From NCBI GenBank assembly GCA_905205975.1, contig CAJLFQ010000018.1, positions 1 through 34,354 of the forward strand: a stretch of 34,354 bases of DNA, written 5' to 3'. Source of the stretch: an uncultured Eubacteriales bacterium. Its GTDB lineage: Bacteria > Bacillota > Clostridia > Oscillospirales > QAMX01. The notes under the pieces were generated by a model. That model saw only the letters and a list, made by a program, of their open reading frames with translations. It made no database searches and was not told where the DNA came from. How positions within the stretch are numbered: position 1 is the first letter of the stretch; every line of letters starts with the position of its first letter. Shown here one piece after another: positions 7,600-15,656 of this stretch. Made by a program: the position numbers and the translations under genes.

Positions 7600-8478
7600 T
7601 TACTCGATGTTCTGGACTTGCTCACGGATTTTTTCGAGCTCTGATTTCATATCGAGGATCACTTTTGCAACTTGCAGGTCAGACGCTTTTGAGCCGATGG
7701 TGTTGATCTCGCGGTTGATTTCCTGCACTAAGAAATCAAGCTTCCGTCCGACCGGCTCCGAAGCATCCAGAAGTGACCGCAGCTGTGAAAAGTGGCTTTC
7801 CAAGCGCACGGTTTCCTCATCGGTTGCGATCCGGTCTGCGACGACGGCCGCTTCTGTCAGGATTCTCGACTCGTCGATTTGCGTATCGCCGAGCAGTTCC
7901 CGCATCCGGGCCATCAGTTTTTCCCGGTATTCGCGCACAATTTCCGGCATTCGTTCGCGGACGGCGATCATCATGGATTCCAGGTTTGCCGTCTTGCTCA
8001 GCACATCTCCGCGCAGCGCGGTTCCTTCGGTCTGACGCATATGCAGGAACGCTTCCAGCGCCGGGTCAAACACCGTGCAGACCTCTGCGGTCAGCTGATC
8101 ACGGTCTTCTTCGACCTTTTTGACGGTGAAGACATCCGGCAGCCGCGCAATGTTCATTGCCGTTGCATCGTTCGGCAGGTTGTAGGTTTCCGCTACATCG
8201 CGGATGGCTTCCAGATATGCGCCCACAACCGCTTTGTTGACGCAGAGTTCGTTGTCTCCGCCAACGTAGTCGATGTTCAGGTAAATATCGACTTTTCCGC
8301 GGGTCACGCCGGCAGCCTTCAGCCTTGCCTTGACCGGCTCTTCCAAAAAGGAAGAGGCTCTCGGGCAGCGAACGGTGCAATCCAAATAGCGGTTGTTGAC
8401 GGAACGAATTTCTGCGGTAATGATTTTATTGCCGACTTGTTCGGAAGCCCGCCCATAGCCGGTCATGCTGTAAATCAT
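7600..8478 (-). CDS. yicC: YicC family protein (predicted endoribonuclease)
   Basis: 292 residues. The start MIYSMTGYGRASEQ is the signature N-terminus of the YicC/YloC family, and AEIRSVNNRYLDC, SRILTEAAVVADRIATDEETVRLESH and GRKLDFLVQEINREINTIGSKA complete the C-terminal DUF1732 part. Escherichia coli YicC and B. subtilis YloC have been reported to have endoribonuclease activity; the target here is unknown. ATG at 8478 with CGGAG upstream is preferred to the frame-open codons before it. The 27-bp gap to remA and the yicC-remA-gmk-rpoZ order are conserved in Bacillota. Confidence 0.94.
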   Translation of the reverse strand: MIYSMTGYGRASEQVGNKIITAEIRSVNNRYLDCTVRCPRASSFLEEPVKARLKAAGVTRGKVDIYLNIDYVGGDNELCVNKAVVGAYLEAIRDVAETYNLPNDATAMNIARLPDVFTVKKVEEDRDQLTAEVCTVFDPALEAFLHMRQTEGTALRGDVLSKTANLESMMIAVRERMPEIVREYREKLMARMRELLGDTQIDESRILTEAAVVADRIATDEETVRLESHFSQLRSLLDASEPVGRKLDFLVQEINREINTIGSKASDLQVAKVILDMKSELEKIREQVQNIE

Positions 8479-8551
8479 AATGGCTCCGTTTCTCCGCCGC
8501 ATTCCTGCCGTTCAGGCGTGCCGGCGGCGGGCGGACACATCTGAATCGGTT

Positions 8552-9598
8552 TTACTTTGTAATGGTGACTTTGGAAAGTCCGCGCGGGTTGTCCGGGTTC
8601 AGACCGCGCAGCGTCGAAAGTGCACAGGCAAACATCTGCATGGCGGCACTTGCGGCAAAGATGGCGCAGATTTCATCACATTCCGGCAGGAGCACGCCGC
8701 TGTCTGCCTTGGCAAGAACGGCGGCATCCTGTGTAAAGACAAATACGTCGCCGCCGGCCTGATGAAGCCGGTCGATCATTTTCACGGAATCTTCCGTCAG
8801 TTTTTCGCCGAGTGCGAACTGGAACACCGGGGTGCCGTCACTGATCTGCGCAACCGGGCCGTGATAGAAGTCGCTTGTCGCGTAGCCGCGGCTGCGGATA
8901 TAGCACGTTTCCTGCGTTTTCAGCGCGAACTCCAGCGCGATCGGGTAGGCAAAGCCGCGGCCCAAAACGAAGCTGTCCTGAATGAAGCGGTAGCGTCCGG
9001 CTGCCTGTTCAATCATTTCCGCCTGCTTGTATGTTTTTTCAATGACCTGCGGGATATGCTTCAGCTCATTGCGCAAGAGGGCGTTTCCGGACCACTTGGC
9101 AACCAGCGACAGGACGAGGTAAAGCTCACCGATAAAGGTCTTGGTGGCTGCGACGGATTTTTCCGGCCCCATGGAGCAATCCAGATGGAATTCCGCGCAG
9201 GAAACCATCGGCGATTCCGGTTCGTTGGTGATCGCCGCGGTAACAGCGCCGCAGGCTCTGGCGCGGGAAAGGACTTCCATTGCGTCGGCTGCACGGCCGC
9301 TTTGGGAGAGGCCGATGACCAGCTGATTTTTCAGGCAGAGTGCCCCTTCATAAACGGTATAAACGGACGGCGCTGCCAGCGATACAGGGACGCCGCAGTA
9401 GGTTTCGATCAAGTATTTCGCAAAAACGCCGGCATGGTCAGAAGTTCCGCGGGCCGCAATGACAACGCCGGAAACTTTCTTCTTTTTCACCGCACGGACA
9501 AGTTCCGTGATCGCGTTTGTATTTTTCGCCTTTGCAGCACGGCATCCGGCAGCGGATTCGTTGATTTCTTTCCACATCAAGGTTTCGTTCATTGTCAT
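8552..9598 (-). CDS. Double SIS-domain sugar-phosphate isomerase/deaminase (GlmS isomerase-half / NagB-II type)
   Basis: 348 residues with two SIS folds and no glutaminase domain. SIS 1 contains VVIAARGTSDHA (about 46-56), YTVYEGA and the phosphate-binding IGLSQSGRAADA. SIS 2 contains FVLGRGFAYPIALEFALK, SDFYHGPVAQI and the C-terminal NPDNPRGLSKV, which resembles the tail of GlmS and of the alternative glucosamine-6-phosphate deaminases. The likely role is isomerisation or deamination of an amino-sugar or fructosamine phosphate in the cytoplasm, but substrate cannot be assigned. The start is ATG 9598 after AAGGAG; an earlier in-frame ATG lacks a ribosome site. It is not a usual member of the yicC-remA-gmk cluster. 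Confidence 0.85.
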   Translation of the reverse strand: MTMNETLMWKEINESAAGCRAAKAKNTNAITELVRAVKKKKVSGVVIAARGTSDHAGVFAKYLIETYCGVPVSLAAPSVYTVYEGALCLKNQLVIGLSQSGRAADAMEVLSRARACGAVTAAITNEPESPMVSCAEFHLDCSMGPEKSVAATKTFIGELYLVLSLVAKWSGNALLRNELKHIPQVIEKTYKQAEMIEQAAGRYRFIQDSFVLGRGFAYPIALEFALKTQETCYIRSRGYATSDFYHGPVAQISDGTPVFQFALGEKLTEDSVKMIDRLHQAGGDVFVFTQDAAVLAKADSGVLLPECDEICAIFAASAAMQMFACALSTLRGLNPDNPRGLSKVTITK

Positions 9599-9652
9599 GG
9601 TTTTCAATCTCCTTTTCATCGACGGCTGTTTGCTTGAGCCTGTTTACTTGCT

Positions 9653-12493
9653 TTAGTCCTCCCGCCCTTCGCGGCGGTAGCGCATTTCTGCCCAATCTTC
9701 TTTTGAGATCAGAATCTGGCGCGGTTTTTGACCCTCGAACGGGCCAATGATACCGCAGCTTTCCATTTGGTCAACAATGCGGGCTGCACGGGCATATCCG
9801 AGCTTCAGGCGGGTTTGCAGCATAGAAGTAGAGACGCGCCCGCTTTCCACGGCGATGCTGACGGCATCGTTGAAAAGTTCATCGACGTCATCGCTTCCGC
9901 CAGATTCTTCTGCGTGGGCGGCGCCGCGCCCTTTGCCCTTCCCGTTTCCGGCGTTCTGCGCGTTCTTATCGATCTGCGCAATCACTTCATCCGAATAAGA
10001 AGCCGTGTTTTCGCTCTTGACATATTCAACGACGGCGTCAATCTCCGGGCTGGTGACCAAACAGCCCTGGATTCGGGTCGGTTTGTTTGCGCCGATCGGC
10101 GCGAAGAGCATATCGCCTCGGCCAATCAGGCGTTCCGCGCCGATCTGGTCGAGAATGATGCGGGATTCAATGCCGCTGGCAACCGAAAACGCAATTCGCG
10201 ACGGGATATTGGCCTTCATCAGGCCGGTGACGACATCCGCAGACGGACGCTGTGTCGCGACGATCAAATGCATGCCCGCGGCGCGCGCCATCTGCGCAAT
10301 GCGGCAGATGGACTCTTCCACTTCGCCCGGGGAGACAATCATTAGGTCCGCCAGCTCGTCAATGACAATGACGATGCGGGCCATTTTCTCAAACCGAGGT
10401 TTTGGCGGCTCCGGCGGCGTCTGCGGCGTCTGCTGCGTCTGCTGCACCGGTTCTCCGGCTGCTTCTTCTTCGTCGCTCAGGGCAAACGGCGCCGTATCTG
10501 CTGCGGCCGACGCTTCGGCCATCGCCTCTGCTTCGGCTTCTGCCGCTGCATTCAGCCGGTCGCACTCATCGTTGTATTCCGTGAAGTTGCGGACGCCCAG
10601 TTCATTGAACTGTTTGTAGCGCTGCATCATTTCCATGACGGCCCACTGCAAGGCGCCGGCCGCCTTTTTGGCATCCGTTACAACCGGGATCAGCAGATGC
10701 GGAATGCCGTTATACGAGGCAAATTCAACCATCTTCGGGTCGATCAGGATCAGCCGAACTTCTTCCGGCGTGGACTTATAAATCAGGCTGATCAGCAGCG
10801 AGTTGATGCAGACGGATTTACCGGAGTTCGTCGTACCGCCGACCAGCATGTGCGGCAGGCGGGCGATGTCGGAAACAATCGGGTTGCCGGCAATATCCTT
10901 GCCCAGTGCAAACGTCACGCGGGAGCGGCTTTCTTTGAATTCGCGGGATTCCAGTACGTCGCGGAGGTAAACCGTCGTCACGACTTTGTTCGGCACTTCG
11001 ATACCAATGGCCGACTTGTTCGGCACCGGGGCAATCCGGATGGACTGTGCCGCCAGCGCCAGGGCGATATCGTCTGCCAGCGCTGTCAGGCGCGAGGAGC
11101 GCGTGCCGCTGGACAGCTGCACTTCATAGCGGGTGACCGTCGGTCCGCGGATGACTGCGACAATCTGGGCGTCGATGTTGAAGCTGGTCAGCGTGTGGAG
11201 CAGCTTGTCCGCATTCTGGCGCATCTCCGCCTCGGCGCTTTCCTGGTTCGTGGGCGGTTCGGATTTCAACAGTTCAATCGGCGGGAGCGTATATTCTCGG
11301 CAGACAGGCTGCTCTGCGGCGGCGCCGACCTGAGCAATTTCCGCTTCCAGCTCGTCCGGCGACATTTCGGTTTTCAGCCGCTCTTTTGCAGTCGGCTGCG
11401 GCTGAACCGGCTGAAAAACGACCGGATCCACCTTCGGCGGTGCGACGCCGCGGATCTCCGGCATGAACGGCGTTTGTTTTTCCGTCTGCTGAATCGGTTC
11501 CGGCTCGATCGGAATCGGATTTTGTGCCGGTTCCGGTTCCCGTACCGGGATCGGTGCAGGTTCGGGATTTGCCGAAACCGTTTCAGGGGCCTTGGTTTCA
11601 TGTGTCAGCGCTTCCGGCGCGCTGAAGGTCTGCTTGGGTTCGCCGTCATGGTGCGGCGGCGGTGCAAACGCACCGGAAGGTGCCGAAGCATATCCGTCCA
11701 GCGGGATATCAATCCGGCGCTTGGTTTCCAGCGGGATGTCAATTTTCTGGCGGCTGGCGGCCTCCGCGGCTGCGCGGAGCTGCGCTTCTTTTTCCGCAGC
11801 TTCGGCGCGTTCACGATCACGCGCTTCCTGACGGATGAGACGCTGGCGATTCCGTTCGGCACGGCGGTAGGCACGCTGTTCCGTATTTTGATCCTGTACG
11901 CGTTCCAGCCGTTCACCCAGCATTTCTGCGAGCTGTGTCAGGCGGAAATTAAGCATGTAGAGGATGTCCATCAAAAAGAGCAGGACAATCACGACTGCTG
12001 CGCCGACACGCGTCAACGCGCGGATCAGCAGATCTGCAAAGCCGCCGGCGATCAGTCCGCCGCTTCGGCAGGTCAGACTGGCATCCAGCAGCTCCCGCAC
12101 GGTTGCATACGGTGCATCTGTGAGAAAGACGTGCAGGATGGCGCCGACCCAAAACGGGATCAGGCAGATGACAACGCAGCGCAGAATATTTTTTCTTTTT
12201 CGGAAGTGAATAAGCAGATGGAGCGCCAAAACAATCAGGACAAAGGGCAAAACATAAAAACCGGCGCCCAGCAGATATTTGATGCCGTCACAGATCGGCC
12301 CCAGCACGGCTGCATTGCTCGCAAAAAAGCCAATCAGAAGCAGAACCGACAGAACCAGCAGGATGATGATGGCCGCAGCGGTTCCGCGGCCTGTTCTCTG
12401 CTGGGTGGACGGCTGCTTCTTTTTGGCATTTGATGTTCTGGATTTTTTATGTTCAGACGGTTTCGCCGTCTTTTTCTTTGCTTGCGCTGCCAA
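9653..12493 (-). CDS. ftsK: DNA translocase FtsK/SpoIIIE
   Basis: 946-residue septal DNA pump. A basic N-terminus (1-36) is followed by four predicted membrane spans (about 39-60, 68-95, 103-123, 161-182). A long charged and proline-rich linker (about 190-400) includes a repeated IDIPLE/IDIPLD. The motor has Walker A GGTTNSGKS (552-560), Walker B IVIVIDELADL (707-717) and ATQRPSADVVTGL (746-758). The C-terminal winged-helix gamma domain (about 870-946) reads KOPS/SRS-type sequences. About 55 residues rich in Ala/Glu, then Gln/Pro/Thr, separate Walker A and B strands (about 648-702), longer than usual. Start is TTG at 12493 with AAGGTGG upstream. Whether it serves division or sporulation is undecided. 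Confidence 0.95.
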   Translation of the reverse strand: MAAQAKKKTAKPSEHKKSRTSNAKKKQPSTQQRTGRGTAAAIIILLVLSVLLLIGFFASNAAVLGPICDGIKYLLGAGFYVLPFVLIVLALHLLIHFRKRKNILRCVVICLIPFWVGAILHVFLTDAPYATVRELLDASLTCRSGGLIAGGFADLLIRALTRVGAAVVIVLLFLMDILYMLNFRLTQLAEMLGERLERVQDQNTEQRAYRRAERNRQRLIRQEARDRERAEAAEKEAQLRAAAEAASRQKIDIPLETKRRIDIPLDGYASAPSGAFAPPPHHDGEPKQTFSAPEALTHETKAPETVSANPEPAPIPVREPEPAQNPIPIEPEPIQQTEKQTPFMPEIRGVAPPKVDPVVFQPVQPQPTAKERLKTEMSPDELEAEIAQVGAAAEQPVCREYTLPPIELLKSEPPTNQESAEAEMRQNADKLLHTLTSFNIDAQIVAVIRGPTVTRYEVQLSSGTRSSRLTALADDIALALAAQSIRIAPVPNKSAIGIEVPNKVVTTVYLRDVLESREFKESRSRVTFALGKDIAGNPIVSDIARLPHMLVGGTTNSGKSVCINSLLISLIYKSTPEEVRLILIDPKMVEFASYNGIPHLLIPVVTDAKKAAGALQWAVMEMMQRYKQFNELGVRNFTEYNDECDRLNAAAEAEAEAMAEASAAADTAPFALSDEEEAAGEPVQQTQQTPQTPPEPPKPRFEKMARIVIVIDELADLMIVSPGEVEESICRIAQMARAAGMHLIVATQRPSADVVTGLMKANIPSRIAFSVASGIESRIILDQIGAERLIGRGDMLFAPIGANKPTRIQGCLVTSPEIDAVVEYVKSENTASYSDEVIAQIDKNAQNAGNGKGKGRGAAHAEESGGSDDVDELFNDAVSIAVESGRVSTSMLQTRLKLGYARAARIVDQMESCGIIGPFEGQKPRQILISKEDWAEMRYRREGRED

Positions 12494-12570
12494 CGTGTTT
12501 TCCCACCTTTTTCGTCAGAGTGTCTTTTGTCAAAAAGCTGTCAGGATATGCCGGTTCAGAATTGCAGCGT

Positions 12571-13386
12571 TTAGAAAAGATAGGAAAGGAACAATCCCGC
12601 AGCCAGCGCCGCACAGTAAATTGAGAAATATTTGAGTTTTCCGTTTTTGGAAATCATGCGCACCAAGCCGATAGCCAGATAGCCTGTGACGGCTGCAACT
12701 GCGAACCCTGCCGCATACGGCAGAACCGACCCGGAAGCCATGCCGCCTTTGATCAGATCGGCACCTTCCAGCACCGCTGCGGCGACAATCGTCGGGAGGC
12801 TCAGAATAAACGAATACTTGACCGCATCCTCCCGTTTCAGGCCGCAGAACAGCGCTGCCGTCAGCGTTGCGCCGGACCGGGAAAGACCGGGGATCACCGC
12901 GACCATCTGCACAAGACCGATGATCAAAGCATCGCGCACGGTCATATCAGCGACGGTCTTTTTGCCGTTGTTAAAGCGGTCCGCAAAGAACAGCAGCACC
13001 GCCGTACCGCACAGCGCCAAACCGATCACCCACGGCGTTGAGCAGGCCGCTTCGATCTGATCTTTGACAAATACGATGGGCACCAGCGGCAGCAGCGAAA
13101 GAATCATCATGCCGAGCATATGCTGATAGGCCGGGTCTCTGGCGGGACGCTTTTTCAGCTTATCCGGCAGGAAACAGAAGAAAGCCCGGATCAGCGCCCA
13201 GATATCCTTGTAGTAAACCGCGCAGACCGCCAAGAACGTTGCGAGATGCAGGAAGACAGAAAAAGCCAGCGTAGATTCCTGTTTGGTCAGCAGGGACAGA
13301 ATCGCAAGATGCCCGGAACTGGAAACCGGCAGAAACTCTGTCAGGCCCTGGACCAAGCCGAAAAGAATGGCAAGTGAAAATGTCAT
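12571..13386 (-). CDS. uppP: Undecaprenyl-diphosphatase UppP/BacA
   Basis: Integral membrane enzyme of 271 residues that dephosphorylates undecaprenyl diphosphate to recycle the lipid carrier for cell-wall synthesis; overexpression gives bacitracin resistance. The two BacA signature regions are visible: TEFLPVSSSGHL (16-27) and PGLSRSGATL (166-175), contributing the catalytic Glu, Ser and Arg residues. Seven to eight hydrophobic helices fill the remainder, the last ending YLF. It is the first gene after a good minus-strand promoter and leads into ftsK (77-bp gap). ATG is preceded by AAAGGCGG. Confidence 0.97.
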   Translation of the reverse strand: MTFSLAILFGLVQGLTEFLPVSSSGHLAILSLLTKQESTLAFSVFLHLATFLAVCAVYYKDIWALIRAFFCFLPDKLKKRPARDPAYQHMLGMMILSLLPLVPIVFVKDQIEAACSTPWVIGLALCGTAVLLFFADRFNNGKKTVADMTVRDALIIGLVQMVAVIPGLSRSGATLTAALFCGLKREDAVKYSFILSLPTIVAAAVLEGADLIKGGMASGSVLPYAAGFAVAAVTGYLAIGLVRMISKNGKLKYFSIYCAALAAGLFLSYLF

Positions 13387-13566
13387 ACAGCAAGACCGCC
13401 TTTTGAATCAAATAAAATCCATCTGGCCCGTTCCACGGGCGCAGCCGTGCTTTCTACGCACGAATATCAGCCAAAACGGATGAAAACTGAAAACGGAAAA
13501 AGGACGCATCAAAGATCCCCCGTGAACGTTTGGCGAAGCCTTTCCTACGGAGAACGCTATCTGCGC
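13387..13566 (-). promoter_or_regulatory. Structured 5' leader of uppP
   Basis: About 180 nt lie between the predicted start site and uppP. In transcript sense, CTCCGT and ACGGGG can pair around an internal GGC-TTC-GCC hairpin. Nearer the gene, CGTGC/GCACG (plus 13446-13462) and CACGG/CCGTG (plus 13434-13449) share bases and cannot form together. No known riboswitch consensus was recognised. The structures were found by eye, without an energy calculation. Confidence 0.35.
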
Positions 13567-13572
13567 GATTCT

Positions 13573-13601
13573 ATTATATCATACTCCCGCGGAGATTTCA
13601 A
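13573..13601 (-). promoter_or_regulatory. SigA-type promoter for uppP (and probably ftsK onward)
   Basis: On the minus strand TTGAAA (plus 13596-13601) is followed after exactly 17 bp by TATAAT (plus 13573-13578). The spacer contains CTCC-GCG-GGAG, a small inverted repeat that could bind a regulator. It faces uppP, whose ATG lies about 187 bp downstream. Confidence 0.8.
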
Positions 13602-13659
13602 ACCTTTTTTCGCCGTGCCAAAGCATATGCCGTTTTTTATGCAGCTATGCCGGAGGCTT

Positions 13660-14190
13660 TTAGGCTTCATCGCGTTTTCTGCGAATCGTCATGCCCAGCC
13701 AATAGGCATAATATTGTGTGCCCGCCGCCAAGAAAGCCGTCATCAGAATGGAAAGCTGTGTGAAGCCCAATCCGCCCGTCAGGCAGACGAATGGCATATA
13801 CAGAAAGAAAAGCGTCCGGTTTGCCGTCGGATCCGTCAGATTCATCAGCAGGATTGCAGGAATGACCAGAATGGCCGTCGCCAAAAAGACCCCGCGCAAA
13901 AAGATTTCTTTTGAAGCCTTCACCCGTTTGGAACGGCGTTTGCCCCGCAGGAACGCCGATACGGAAACACAGACAAAAAAAGCAAGATAGCTGACGCCTT
14001 CCAGCACCAGCTGAACCTTCTGTTTGCCGCCGCCGTGGTACTCGATGGAATCCAGGACGCGCCGGAGCGCAACCCCGAACAACACATTTGTCAGAAAAAC
14101 CGACAGCAACGCAAAGAAAGCAATCCAGATCAGGCTGACTGCTGCGCTTTTCCAGAGTTTCGGGTCGCGGATGTCGAAGGAGAATTTCAT
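13660..14190 (-). CDS. Uncharacterised small polytopic membrane protein
   Basis: 176 residues, not recognised as a named family. The start MKFSFDIRDPKLWK is preceded by GGAGGGAAGG, an excellent ribosome site, so the longer open frame upstream is rejected. Hydrophobic segments lie at about 15-40, 62-82, 97-119 and 128-165 (probably two helices). Short basic stretches such as RGKRRSKRVK (about 83-92) and RRKRDE at the C-terminus suggest cytoplasmic loops by the positive-inside rule. It has its own promoter, is divergent from hom, and ends about 60 bp before the uppP promoter. Nothing in the sequence indicates transport, signalling or enzymatic function. Confidence 0.75.
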   Translation of the reverse strand: MKFSFDIRDPKLWKSAAVSLIWIAFFALLSVFLTNVLFGVALRRVLDSIEYHGGGKQKVQLVLEGVSYLAFFVCVSVSAFLRGKRRSKRVKASKEIFLRGVFLATAILVIPAILLMNLTDPTANRTLFFLYMPFVCLTGGLGFTQLSILMTAFLAAGTQYYAYWLGMTIRRKRDEA

Positions 14191-14218
14191 AACCTTCCCT
14201 CCTTTTTCAGATGCGTTA

Positions 14219-14247
14219 ATTATACCGCATTTCACGCGAAAAGGAAA
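14219..14247 (-). promoter_or_regulatory. Promoter for the small membrane protein
   Basis: A perfect TATAAT on the minus strand (plus 14219-14224) lies about 28 bp upstream of the ATG. At 17-bp spacing the -35 is a poor TTTCCT (plus 14242-14247), so strength depends on the -10 element. Confidence 0.55.
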
Positions 14248-14275
14248 GAGGCCGACAAAAAAATGAATTTCCACC

Positions 14276-14304
14276 TTGTGATATTGCGCTGACTATGATA
14301 TAAT
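14276..14304 (+). promoter_or_regulatory. Promoter for the hom operon
   Basis: TTGTGA (14276-14281), 17-bp spacer, TATAAT (14299-14304). The leader of about 85 nt contains one small hairpin, GATCCG/CGGATC (14322-14340), but no T-box or other known amino-acid-sensing element was recognised. It is divergent from the minus-strand promoter about 50 bp away. Confidence 0.75.
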
Positions 14305-14394
14305 AAACGATACGCAGCAGCGATCCGGCAGAATCGGATCCTGTGCAAACCAGATTTCCATCCGTTCAAAAGAGCATGAAGGAGTGAACCGAAC

Positions 14395-15639
14395 ATGGCC
14401 GGTGTTGCAATCATGGGCTACGGCGTCGTCGGAAGCGGCGTCGCAGAGATCATCGAACAGCATCAGAAAATGATTTCGGCGCGCGCCGGGCAGGATATCT
14501 TTGTCAAATACATTCTGGATATCCGTGATTTTCCCGACAGCCCGTATCGTGATAAAATGATCAAGGACTTCTCGATCATTGAGAATGATCCGGAAGTAAC
14601 GACCGTCGTCGAAACCATAGGCGGCTGCGGGGTCGCCTATGACTTTACCAAGCGCGCGCTGCTCGCCGGCAAGAATGTCGTCACCTCCAATAAAGAGCTT
14701 GTTGCGCGGCATGCCGTCGAATTTTTTGCACTTGCGGCAGATCAAAACGTCAACTACCTGTTTGAAGCGTCTGTCGGCGGCGGGATCCCAGTCATCCGTC
14801 CGATCAACCAGTGTCTGGCGGCCAACACCATTCAGGAGGTTTACGGGATCCTGAACGGCACAACCAACTACATCCTAACCCGCATGATCAAGGCCGGTTT
14901 GACATTTGACGAGGCGCTCAAAGAAGCGCAGTCGCTCGGTTATGCCGAAGCCAATCCGACAGCCGACATCGAAGGCGACGATGCCTGCCGAAAAATCTGC
15001 ATTTTGAGTGCGCTCTCTTTCGGCTTTCATGTTTATCCGGAAATGGTTCGTATTGAGGGCATTCAGTACATTACGCCGGAGGACATTGCTTTCGGCGATG
15101 CCATCGGCCGGAAAATCAAGCTGCTCGGACGCGCCAAGCGGCTGGCGGACGATCAGATTTACGTTTCCGTTGCACCTTATCTGATTCCTGCGGAGTGTCC
15201 GCTTTCCACCATTGACGGCGTTTTCAACGGCATTATCGTGAAGGGCGATTCCGTCGGTGAAGTGATGTTCTACGGTCGCGGCGCCGGCAAACTGCCGACT
15301 GCCAGCGCCATTGTCGCGGACGTCATTGACGCCGCCAAACACAACCGCGCCCGCAAGTGGATGGATTGGGGCGATGCCGAACCGAACCGCATTGCCAACT
15401 GCCGCAAAGTTGAACATGCATATTTCGTCCGCGTGCAGGCGCAGAACCTTGCAGAAGTTTATGACGCTGCCCGCGATCTGTTCGGCGAAATCACGCCGAT
15501 TGAACAGGCTGCTGTCTCAGCCAATGACGGCGCGTTCCTGACACAGTCCATTGCAGAAGGCGCCCTGTTCCAGAAGCTGGCGCAGCTGGATGACCGATTC
15601 GGCGCTTCCGTCGTCAAAAACAAGCTGATGCTTCTGTGA
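14395..15639 (+). CDS. hom: Homoserine dehydrogenase
   Basis: 414-residue NAD(P)-dependent oxidoreductase converting aspartate semialdehyde to homoserine, the branch point to threonine, methionine and isoleucine. The Rossmann motif is GYGVVGSG (8-15), followed by VVTSNKELVA (95-104), ASVGGGIPVIRP, GILNGTTNYILTRM (151-164) and AEANPTADIEGDDACRK (184-200, catalytic Lys/Asp region). FYGRGAGKLPTASAIV (292-307) precedes an ACT-like C-terminal domain (about 335-414), the usual site of threonine feedback. ATG is 8 nt after GAAGGAG. No thrB or thrC is in the window; the downstream neighbour is a Gfo/Idh/MocA oxidoreductase. Confidence 0.95.
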   Translation: MAGVAIMGYGVVGSGVAEIIEQHQKMISARAGQDIFVKYILDIRDFPDSPYRDKMIKDFSIIENDPEVTTVVETIGGCGVAYDFTKRALLAGKNVVTSNKELVARHAVEFFALAADQNVNYLFEASVGGGIPVIRPINQCLAANTIQEVYGILNGTTNYILTRMIKAGLTFDEALKEAQSLGYAEANPTADIEGDDACRKICILSALSFGFHVYPEMVRIEGIQYITPEDIAFGDAIGRKIKLLGRAKRLADDQIYVSVAPYLIPAECPLSTIDGVFNGIIVKGDSVGEVMFYGRGAGKLPTASAIVADVIDAAKHNRARKWMDWGDAEPNRIANCRKVEHAYFVRVQAQNLAEVYDAARDLFGEITPIEQAAVSANDGAFLTQSIAEGALFQKLAQLDDRFGASVVKNKLMLL

Positions 15640-15656
15640 TTGAGAGGTCATTGACC

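Noticed and set aside
10697..12433. 578-codon plus-strand frame antisense to ftsK
   Set aside because: Composition is Arg/Phe/Gln-rich with no recognisable fold, and no ribosome site was seen. ftsK on the other strand is certain.
12528..12533. TTGACA upstream of ftsK as a promoter
   Set aside because: At 16-18 bp spacing there is no acceptable -10 element; ftsK is more likely expressed from the uppP promoter.
14305..14394. T-box or amino-acid attenuator before hom
   Set aside because: The leader is short, has no T-box sequence and no terminator/antiterminator pair.
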